Shown: in pieces, positions 45,904 to 53,382 of the stretch | How the letters are laid out: every line of letters starts with the position of its first letter | Position numbering within the stretch: position 1 is the first letter of the stretch | NCBI RefSeq assembly: GCF_014287585.1 | Contig: NZ_JACOOJ010000017.1 | Span: 1 to 64,000 of the forward strand | Direction: 5' to 3' | From: Parabacteroides hominis | GTDB taxonomy: Bacteria; Bacteroidota; Bacteroidia; Bacteroidales; Tannerellaceae | DNA: 64,000 nucleotides | Position numbers and translations under genes: made by a program | Notes under the pieces: model-generated | What the model saw: only the letters and a program-made list of their open reading frames with translations | What the model was told of the DNA's origin: nothing | The model's database searches: none

Positions 45904-46488
45904 ATGCAGGAAAATGAAAGCAAAATAAAATGGAGCCGGTTCTTAGCCGGTGATAATGAGGCTTACTGCTGGATATACAAAGTCTACATACAAATGCTGT
46001 TCCGTTACGGGCATCGCTTTACACCCGATACGGAGCTTATAAAAGATTGCATCCAGGATGTTTTTACCGGATTATACAAAAACAGGAAACAACTGGTCAC
46101 ACCCAAAAATATAAAAGTGTACCTGCTTGTCTCCCTCAAGAACAGCCTGATCAATGCGCTTTACCAGGAAGACCGCTACACGCCTTACGACCATGAAGCC
46201 GTTTCCTTTACCCTCGGACTGACGGTCGAAGAACAATATGTCACGGACGAACAGTACACCAACCAGCAAAGGAAGATACGGGAAATCCTGAATGTACTGA
46301 CTCCGCGCCAAAAGGAGATCATCTACTACCGCTATATCCAGGAACTTAGCTTCGATGAAATCTGTATCATGATGGACATGAATTACCAGTCCGCACAAAA
46401 CCTGATCCAGCGTTCCCTGAAGAAGATCCGCGACTTATACGGACCGGTGGAAGTATTCCTCCTGCTCCTATCTATTTTCGCCCAGTAA
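45904..46488 (+). CDS. ECF-type sigma factor
   Basis: This 194-residue sigma-70-family factor (ATG at 45904; a TTG at 45883 falls on the -7 element and is not used) has region 2 (LFRYGHRFTPDTELIKDCIQDVFTGLYKNR, in segments) and region 4 with the helix-turn-helix LTPRQKEIIYYRYIQELSFDEICIMMDMNYQSAQNLIQRSLKKI (in segments). Such factors switch on glycan loci when FecR releases them. It is followed after 77 nt by its likely anti-sigma gene and is divergent from a second FecR gene, so it may serve both. Confidence 0.92.
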   Translation: MQENESKIKWSRFLAGDNEAYCWIYKVYIQMLFRYGHRFTPDTELIKDCIQDVFTGLYKNRKQLVTPKNIKVYLLVSLKNSLINALYQEDRYTPYDHEAVSFTLGLTVEEQYVTDEQYTNQQRKIREILNVLTPRQKEIIYYRYIQELSFDEICIMMDMNYQSAQNLIQRSLKKIRDLYGPVEVFLLLLSIFAQ

Positions 46489-46565
46489 GAAAAATAAAAA
46501 AATTCACTTCCGGTGAGTATAAAAAGGAAACAGCCTTGTCCTTTATATAGAATGTTTACCGGAAA

Positions 46566-47777
46566 ATGGATAAAAACTATATAACATACACCGCAGACCA
46601 ACTGCTGAACGATGACTTTTTCATACAGTCGGAGTTGCACCCGACAGAAGAAAGCCGGGCTTTCTGGAGCGACCTTCAGACCAAGAATGCCGCATTGTCC
46701 GGGGAGATCGAAAATGCCCGTCTCTTCCTGCATACCATTAAAATAGATAGAGATTGTTCATCCTTGTCTGACAAGGATGAACATGCGTTATGGCAACGCA
46801 TCGAATTAAAAAATAAAGAGGCGGAGAAAAGGGCGAAGCGCAAGCAATTCATCCGTCTCGCCATCAGCACGGCTGCTTCCCTCCTCTTGTTATCCGCAAT
46901 CGGCTGGTATGCGACCCAGCGGCCGGAAGAAGCCGAAACAGACTATCTGGCAATCATCCAAGCCAATCCGGCGCCGGACAGTACAAACGAGAAAGTGCAA
47001 CTGGTCCTCTCCAACAACGAGAAACTGAACATCGACGGAAAGGAAACCCAACTCGAATATAAAAAGGAAGGAAAGGTCAAGGTCAATTCGGAACAGGTCG
47101 ACCTCAGCCCGAAAGACGACCCGGACCAGGAGCAGGTATTTAACCAGTTGATCGTACCTGTCGGCCGGCGTTCGTCCATCACATTCGCCGACGGGACCCG
47201 GATTTGGGTAAACTCAGGTTCGAAAATCGTGTACCCGGTTAAATTCGCAAAAGAGAAAAGGGAGATATTCGTAGAAGGAGAAATATACCTGCACGTCAGC
47301 CGGGACGAACAAAAACCTTTCATCGTCAAAACGCATCAGATGGATATAAAGGTGTTGGGGACGCAATTCAACGTCACGGCCTATGAAAACGAGGCGGATA
47401 TGCGGGTGGTCCTGGTCAGCGGAAAGGTTGAAGTAAACCTCGACAAATGCAAAAACGTCCTGGCTCCTAACCAGATGTTCTTTTACGACAGCGAAATACA
47501 TAAAGGGAAAATCACCACGGTCGATACCGACGATTACGTGGCCTGGAAAGACGGATATTACCAGTTCCACCAGCAACCGCTCAAAGATATCGTGAAAAAA
47601 CTATCCCGTTATTACGGAGTCCGCATCTATTGCGAAAGACCGGCCGACAAGTTGACTTGCAGCGGCAAACTGGACCTGAAAGAGAGTCTGGACGAAGTGA
47701 TGAAGGCCTTGATGAAGGCAGCCCCGATCCAAATAGAAAACAAATATGAGAGTGTAGAAATAAAAGTCAAACATTAA
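46566..47777 (+). CDS. FecR-type anti-sigma factor (right arm)
   Basis: This 403-residue membrane protein has an N-terminal sigma-binding part (about 1-95), one transmembrane helix (about 98-116), a linker, a FecR domain (about 190-300: VPVGRRSSITFADGTRIWVNSGSKIVYP) and a C-terminal DUF4974-like domain (about 320-395). It is about 90 residues longer than the left-arm FecR, mainly in the linker. Its coding sequence carries a perfect 14-bp inverted repeat with a one-base loop at 46755-46783. It couples the sigma factor to the STN-SusC encoded 115 nt downstream. Confidence 0.92.
   Translation: MDKNYITYTADQLLNDDFFIQSELHPTEESRAFWSDLQTKNAALSGEIENARLFLHTIKIDRDCSSLSDKDEHALWQRIELKNKEAEKRAKRKQFIRLAISTAASLLLLSAIGWYATQRPEEAETDYLAIIQANPAPDSTNEKVQLVLSNNEKLNIDGKETQLEYKKEGKVKVNSEQVDLSPKDDPDQEQVFNQLIVPVGRRSSITFADGTRIWVNSGSKIVYPVKFAKEKREIFVEGEIYLHVSRDEQKPFIVKTHQMDIKVLGTQFNVTAYENEADMRVVLVSGKVEVNLDKCKNVLAPNQMFFYDSEIHKGKITTVDTDDYVAWKDGYYQFHQQPLKDIVKKLSRYYGVRIYCERPADKLTCSGKLDLKESLDEVMKALMKAAPIQIENKYESVEIKVKH
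46755..46783. repeat. Perfect 14-bp hairpin inside fecR coding sequence
   Basis: TGTTCATCCTTGTC (46755-46768), one T, then GACAAGGATGAACA (46770-46783): every base pairs. It encodes the CSSLSDKDEH stretch in the cytoplasmic part of FecR. There is no T-run. Confidence 0.85.
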
Positions 47778-47892
47778 AAACAGTACAGCATGGGTCCTTA
47801 AATCGTAACAGCACAGGAAGAGAGCGCAACTCCTTCCCGTATAAAGATGAGAAGTATAAAAATCTTTACCAACTTAAATCATTACAAACAAG

Positions 47893-50800
47893 ATGAAAAA
47901 TAACACAAGGTTTAGTATTTGCCTGCTTTTTTTATGGATGAGTATGAGTTTCTGCCTGGCAGCGGAGACATACTCGCAGGAAACATTTTTCACCATCGAA
48001 TCGAACAACCTCACGGTGAAAGAAGTATTTAATAAAATCGAGAAAGAGAGTGAGTACATCTTCTTCTACCTGGATAACTCGGTAGACCTGAACCGGAAAG
48101 TATCCGTCAAGGCAGAAAAAGAACAGGTAAGCAAGATTCTCGATCAGATATTTGAAGGAACCGACACGCATTATTACATCTCCGACCGGCAGATCATCAT
48201 CTCGAAAGACGAAAAAGCCGCTCCGATCCGCCTGCAACAAAAAGGGCAAAGCATTACCGGTGTCGTGAAAGACGCTACCGGCGAACCGGTCATTGGCGCC
48301 AATATCGTAGAAAAAGGGACGACCAACGGTACGATTACCGACATGAACGGCCGGTTCACCCTCACAGTCAATCCGAAAGCAGTGCTACAGATTTCTTATA
48401 TCGGCTTCAACACGCTGGATATGCCGGTAGGAAACAAATCGTCACTGACTATCAGACTGACAGAAGACACGAAAGCATTGGACGAAGTAGTTGTCGTAGG
48501 TTATGGCGTCATGAGAAAAAGCGACCTGACGGGTTCCGTCGGTTCCGTTAAGTCGGACGTGATCCAGAAACAAGCGATTTCATCTTTCGACCAGGGCTTG
48601 CAAGGCAAGGTGGCGGGCGTACAGGTTATGGCAACGTCCGGTTCTCCGGGCGGTGTTGTCGATATCCGTATCCGCGGCGGCAACTCACTGACTTCGGGTA
48701 ACCAGCCTTTGTATGTAATCGACGGCTATCCGGTTACGGCTGGAGGTTCGGCCGGTGGTTCCGGCGCCGGACAAAACCCGCTGGCGACTTTGAACCCTGG
48801 CGACATCGAAAGCATGGAAATCCTGAAAGACGCTTCTGCTACTTCTATCTACGGTTCGCGTGGCGCCAATGGCGTTATCTTGATCACGACCAAGAGAGGA
48901 AAACAGGGAAAGACGACGGTCACTTATGACGGTTATGCCGGTTTCCAGCATGTAGCCAAGAAATTAGATATGATGAACGCTACCGAATGGGCTGAAATGG
49001 CAAACGAAGGCGCCACGACAGACGGCCGCCCCATCTATTATCCGAGCGCATCGCCTAACCCGCTATATCCGGCAGTCGACCAGTTGGGAGAAGGGACGAA
49101 CTACCAGGACCTGATTTTCCGTTCAGCTCCAATCCATAGCCATAATGTTTCGGTAAACGGTGGTAGCGAGAACACGAAGTTCTCGGTTGTCGCCAGCTAT
49201 TTCGCACAGGACGGTGTTGTAAAGAACCAGGATTTCAACCGTGTGTCTTTGCGTAATAACATCGACACCAAGATATCCAAAATCGTAGATTTGTCTACCA
49301 GCTTTACGATCAGCCGCGTATTTGCCAATATCGGACGTGAGAACGGCGACGGTGGCGGCAATACGTCCGTTATCAATGCTGCTTTGGTATTACCGCCAAC
49401 AGTTCCGGTTCGTCATCCTGAGACAGGCGACTTTGTCCGCATGAATTATCTGTCCGGATCATCTGCCGTTCCGAACCCCGTACCGTATGTCGAATATCTT
49501 CAGGATAAAGGTACAATCGACCGCGTACTGGCTTCTGCCGACCTGACGTTCCATATCATCGACGGTTTGACGCTGAAAGTAAGCGGCGGAGCCGATATGT
49601 CGAGCGCCCTGCGCGAAGTGTACGAACCGAAAGAGACGAACACCGGCTACAATGCGAACGGTATCGCACAGCAACAGAACCGCCGCAGCAGTTCTTACTC
49701 AAACGAAAATATCCTGACTTACATCAAGAAGTTCGGTGTGCACTCGCTGAACGTAATGGTCGGTTCTTCCCTGCTGTACGAAGAAAACAAGACCAGTTCC
49801 ATGACGGCCCGCGACTTCATCAGCGACGTATACGGATATAACAATCTGGATGCCGGCGCACAATGGGACAAACCGAATACAGGAAGAAGCAAAAGCACTT
49901 TGTTATCCGGTTTCGGACGTATCAACTATGTCTTGATGGACAAATATCTTTTCACCGTAACGGGACGTGCCGACGGTAGTTCCAAGTTCGGGACGAACAA
50001 CAAATGGGCGTTCTTCCCTTCATTTGCCGCCGCTTGGCGCATCAACCAGGAAAAGTTCATGAAAGATATCGACTGGATCAGCAACCTGAAGATCAGAGGC
50101 AGCTGGGGTGTAACCGGTAACCAGAATATCTCAAGCTATTCGTCACAGGAAAAGATGAACACGTATGTATATCCGATCGGGGGCGTGACCAGTGTAGGTA
50201 TCGGTGCAGGCAATATGCCGAACCCGGATCTGAAATGGGAAACGACAGCTATCACAGACATCGGACTTGACTTCGGCGTGCTCAACAACCGCATCAACTT
50301 CACAGCCGACTATTATTACAAGAAGACGACCGACTTGTTGTGGAACATCTCCGTTCCGCTGACAACCGGTTTCGGCACGGTATTGAAAAACATCGGTAGC
50401 TTGGAGAATAAAGGGCTTGAACTCAGTGTCTCTGCCGATGTGCTGACCGGACAGTTCAAATGGAACACCATGATCAACTGGTCTACCAACAAGAACAAGG
50501 TACTGGAAATTCCGGGTTACATCCCGACCCAGCAGGGTACGATCTCCGGACACCTGAAAGTAAACGGCAGCTGGCTCGAACCGGGCTTACCTGTCGGCGT
50601 ATGGAATTTGCTGAAAACAAACGGCGTGATGCGTACGGAAAAGGAATGGCAAGACGCTGCACGTGTTGCAGACTCCAACTTCGACAAGATAGGGGATATG
50701 AGTTTTGTTGACAAGAATGGAGACGGCAAGATCAGTTTCGGAGAAGACCGCCAGATCGTAGGCGACCCGAACCCGGATTTCATCTTCGGCTGGACCAATA

Positions 50801-51258
50801 ATTTCTCTTATAAGAATTTCGACTTGTCTATTTATATCAATGGTTCTGTCGGTAATGATATATATAATGTATTACGTGCCGAGACGAATATCGTCAGTAC
50901 TTGGGGTAACCAACGTGCAGAAGTGATGGACCGCTGGACGGCCAACAATCCGAACGGCAAATACCCGCGTGCACACGTGCTGGTGAACCAGAATATGTTA
51001 CAGTCCGACTTCCTGATCGAAGACGGTTCTTTCCTGCGCGTACAAAACGTGACGTTAGGCTACACATTCCCGAAAGTTTCATTCCTCAGGTCACTACGCA
51101 TTTACGCTACGGCACAGAACCTGTTGACGATCACCGGATACTCCGGTTTCAACCCGGAAGTGAACAGCCAGGGACAAAGCAATCTCCAGATGGGTGTGGA
51201 TTATAACGCCTATCCGACTGCCCGCTCTTTCATTTTTGGTGTAAACATTGGTTTTTAA
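47893..51258 (+). CDS. SusC-family TonB-dependent transporter with STN domain (right arm)
   Basis: This 1121-residue outer-membrane protein has a signal peptide ending near FCLAAE, an STN domain (about 35-105: FFTIESNNLTVKEVFNKIEKESEYIFFYLDN, in segments), a carboxypeptidase-like domain, TonB box DEVVVVGYG, plug motifs (QGLQGKVAGVQV, QPLYVIDGYPV, GSRGANGVILITTKRG) and a barrel ending VNIGF. It imports oligosaccharide and signals to the FecR encoded 115 nt upstream. It is followed by its SusD after 20 nt. Confidence 0.95.
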   Translation: MKNNTRFSICLLFLWMSMSFCLAAETYSQETFFTIESNNLTVKEVFNKIEKESEYIFFYLDNSVDLNRKVSVKAEKEQVSKILDQIFEGTDTHYYISDRQIIISKDEKAAPIRLQQKGQSITGVVKDATGEPVIGANIVEKGTTNGTITDMNGRFTLTVNPKAVLQISYIGFNTLDMPVGNKSSLTIRLTEDTKALDEVVVVGYGVMRKSDLTGSVGSVKSDVIQKQAISSFDQGLQGKVAGVQVMATSGSPGGVVDIRIRGGNSLTSGNQPLYVIDGYPVTAGGSAGGSGAGQNPLATLNPGDIESMEILKDASATSIYGSRGANGVILITTKRGKQGKTTVTYDGYAGFQHVAKKLDMMNATEWAEMANEGATTDGRPIYYPSASPNPLYPAVDQLGEGTNYQDLIFRSAPIHSHNVSVNGGSENTKFSVVASYFAQDGVVKNQDFNRVSLRNNIDTKISKIVDLSTSFTISRVFANIGRENGDGGGNTSVINAALVLPPTVPVRHPETGDFVRMNYLSGSSAVPNPVPYVEYLQDKGTIDRVLASADLTFHIIDGLTLKVSGGADMSSALREVYEPKETNTGYNANGIAQQQNRRSSSYSNENILTYIKKFGVHSLNVMVGSSLLYEENKTSSMTARDFISDVYGYNNLDAGAQWDKPNTGRSKSTLLSGFGRINYVLMDKYLFTVTGRADGSSKFGTNNKWAFFPSFAAAWRINQEKFMKDIDWISNLKIRGSWGVTGNQNISSYSSQEKMNTYVYPIGGVTSVGIGAGNMPNPDLKWETTAITDIGLDFGVLNNRINFTADYYYKKTTDLLWNISVPLTTGFGTVLKNIGSLENKGLELSVSADVLTGQFKWNTMINWSTNKNKVLEIPGYIPTQQGTISGHLKVNGSWLEPGLPVGVWNLLKTNGVMRTEKEWQDAARVADSNFDKIGDMSFVDKNGDGKISFGEDRQIVGDPNPDFIFGWTNNFSYKNFDLSIYINGSVGNDIYNVLRAETNIVSTWGNQRAEVMDRWTANNPNGKYPRAHVLVNQNMLQSDFLIEDGSFLRVQNVTLGYTFPKVSFLRSLRIYATAQNLLTITGYSGFNPEVNSQGQSNLQMGVDYNAYPTARSFIFGVNIGF

Positions 51259-51278
51259 TCATTTAAAACGAACAGAAT

Positions 51279-52751
51279 ATGAAACTATATAAATATATAA
51301 TCGGATTAGCATTACTGGTGTCCTCTTCCTCTTGTGATTTCCTGGATGAAGAAGCGTACGAGTTTATCACACCCGACAACTTCTATAAAACGGAAGCTGA
51401 TGCAAATGCTGCGCTGACAGCTGTTTACAATACATTCAACGACGACAAGGGTTTCAGGCGTTATATCTGGATGGGAGCCGATTTTCCGGGCGAAGCGGCT
51501 TATGCCAATGCCAGCGCTCCTTCACGTGTGGAGATGGATAATCTGACCTGGACGCCGACAACGGACTTCTGCAAGAATATCTGGCAGATATCCTATTCCA
51601 CTATCCGCCGTGCGAATAACTTGTTGCTGAACATCGACAAGATCACGTTCAAGTCTGAAGATACGAAGAAACAGATCATTGGACAGACGAAGTTCCTTCG
51701 CGCACTCTACTATTTCACGCTGATACGTTTCTACGACCATGTTGTCGTAATACGGGAAACAGATAATCTGAATGAAGAGACCCCATCCAATCAGGGTACG
51801 GACGATGCTGCCTGGACGTTGATAGAAGAAGATCTGCAATATGCTGAATCCGTATTGCCTATTAAGTGGGGAGATTCGGATGCCGGACGTGCTACAAAAG
51901 GGGCTGCAATGGCCATGCTGACAAAAGTTTATCTGACACAAGCCGGTTGGCCTTGGAACAAAGCCGGCTTCTGGGAAAAAGCGGCATCCAAAGCGACTGA
52001 AATCATCAATAACGAAGGAGCTTTCGGTTACGGGCTGGAAGATAACTTCAGACGTATTTTCGATGTTACCAACGAACATGGCAAAGAGTATATTTTCGAC
52101 GTGGAATATCAGACCAATATCAACGGCCAGGACATTCCGGCTTTGTCAGGTATGCGCGGTTACAATATCAAGAAAACGGACGGATGGTCTTCTTTCATTT
52201 CCACTCCTGAATTCTACAAAACGTACGAAGTCGGCGACAAACGTTTATCGACAACTTTTGTAACAGAGTTTACCGATATGAATACCGGAAAACAGTATGT
52301 TTACGATCCGGACAACGTAATGGAACCGTCTTTCCCGCTTTGCCATTTCGCTAAATATCTGGACCCGAACGATAATCAGTCTACGAAGGCCGGCGACTAC
52401 GGTTGCAACTGGAAGATTGTGCGCTATGCAGATGTCCTGATGATGCAGTCCGAAGCCTATTGCGAGATGAACCGGGTAGGTGATGCACTGGCAGGTATCA
52501 ACCGGGTACGGGCAAGGGCCGGGCTCGATCCGATCCCGGCTTCCATCTCACAGGCCGATTTACGCAAAGCAATCATACAGGAACGCGTTTGGGAGTTTGC
52601 AGCCGAAGGACACTCTTTGTTCGACATGAAACGGCAGCATTGCATGGCAGAACGTTTGGGCAGAACAGTGGATGATAAATATTATTCATTACCTTTGCCT
52701 CAAGACGAAACGGACAAGAATCCGAATCTGAAACAGCATCCGCTGTGGTAA
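51279..52751 (+). CDS. SusD/RagB-family lipoprotein (right arm, first)
   Basis: This 490-residue lipoprotein (lipobox SSSC, Cys19) starts DFLDEEAYEFITPDNFYKTEADANAALTAVYN, has SusD helical repeats and ends with the RVWEFAAEGHSLFDMKRQ block and LPLPQDETDKNPNLKQHPLW. It is the surface glycan-binding partner of the preceding STN-SusC. A hairpin and a repeat-rich tract follow the gene. Confidence 0.93.
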   Translation: MKLYKYIIGLALLVSSSSCDFLDEEAYEFITPDNFYKTEADANAALTAVYNTFNDDKGFRRYIWMGADFPGEAAYANASAPSRVEMDNLTWTPTTDFCKNIWQISYSTIRRANNLLLNIDKITFKSEDTKKQIIGQTKFLRALYYFTLIRFYDHVVVIRETDNLNEETPSNQGTDDAAWTLIEEDLQYAESVLPIKWGDSDAGRATKGAAMAMLTKVYLTQAGWPWNKAGFWEKAASKATEIINNEGAFGYGLEDNFRRIFDVTNEHGKEYIFDVEYQTNINGQDIPALSGMRGYNIKKTDGWSSFISTPEFYKTYEVGDKRLSTTFVTEFTDMNTGKQYVYDPDNVMEPSFPLCHFAKYLDPNDNQSTKAGDYGCNWKIVRYADVLMMQSEAYCEMNRVGDALAGINRVRARAGLDPIPASISQADLRKAIIQERVWEFAAEGHSLFDMKRQHCMAERLGRTVDDKYYSLPLPQDETDKNPNLKQHPLW

Positions 52752-52791
52752 TTCGATAAATGATGATTTACCGGAGTGTTTATAGCGACAA

Positions 52792-52829
52792 TGTCTTAGG
52801 GCTATGTCCTGTCGGGCAACCCTAAGACA
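52792..52829 (+). terminator. Hairpin after right-arm susD
   Basis: TGTCTTAGGG (52792-52801) pairs with CCCTAAGACA (52820-52829). It is followed by a mixed pyrimidine tract rather than a pure T-run, so it may be a weak terminator or an mRNA 3' stabiliser. Confidence 0.5.
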
Positions 52830-52851
52830 AGGCTTTCCTCATGCCGCTGGT

Positions 52852-53025
52852 TCTCTTTTGCCGTCTGCTTCAGCAGACGGATAGATGATTGTCCCGGCTT
52901 TGCCGGTTCCTCTGTGGGTTTTAACCCCTTTTAATATAATAGATGAAAGGGGCTAAAGCCCACAGAGGAAGAGGCTTTGCCTCCATATCTTTTAAACCGT
53001 CTGCTTCAGCAGACGGCAAAAGAGA
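52852..53025. repeat. MITE-like element: two inverted CCGTCTGCT repeats around a large hairpin
   Basis: A 29-nt end, TCTCTTTTG plus the palindrome CCGTCTGCTTCAGCAGACGG (52852-52880), is repeated in inverted orientation at 52997-53025. Between them a 23-bp stem (52909-52931 with 52946-52968, starting CCTCTGTGGG) forms a second hairpin. There are no coding frames. A third copy of the end lies at 39168-39208. Confidence 0.78.
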
Positions 53026-53033
53026 GACTGATG

Positions 53034-53330
53034 GGGCTTTGAGGATTGCCGATACCGCCGGTTCTTCTGCGGCCCCGTGTCAAGCACGGGGACAAGCCTG
53101 TTCCCGCACTTGATGCGGGATCGCAAAGAAACAGGCGGTATCGGCCATCCCAAGAGAAAGGTCTAAGCGGACGGGCGTCAAGCGAAGGGCGAAGACGAAG
53201 CGTCCGGAGCCTGCGCTGTCCCAAGCGAAGCGAGTTTCGCAGGCGACAGCGGAGTCTTTGCCCGGAGTAGACCGGACGGTTAAGCCTTGATCCTTTGGTT
53301 ACTTTTGGATCAAGCCAAAAGTAACAGATA
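53034..53330. repeat. GC-rich non-coding element, probably dispersed
   Basis: About 300 nt of much higher G+C than the surrounding spacer, with hairpins such as CCCCGTG-tcaag-CACGGGG (near 53073) and an inverted pair CTTGATCC/GGATCAAG (near 53286 and 53309) beside GGTTACTTTT and AAAAGTAAC. Open frames on both strands are short, Arg/Ser/Pro rich and without domains, so I treat it as a repeat element rather than a gene. Confidence 0.55.
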
Positions 53331-53382
53331 AATCAGCATTTACAATCCTTATTTATCAAGAAAACCTTTTAATTCTTACTAT

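Noticed and set aside
53046..53270. Small Arg-rich protein in the GC-rich island
   Set aside because: Frames on both strands are low-complexity and equally open; the sequence looks like a repeat element.
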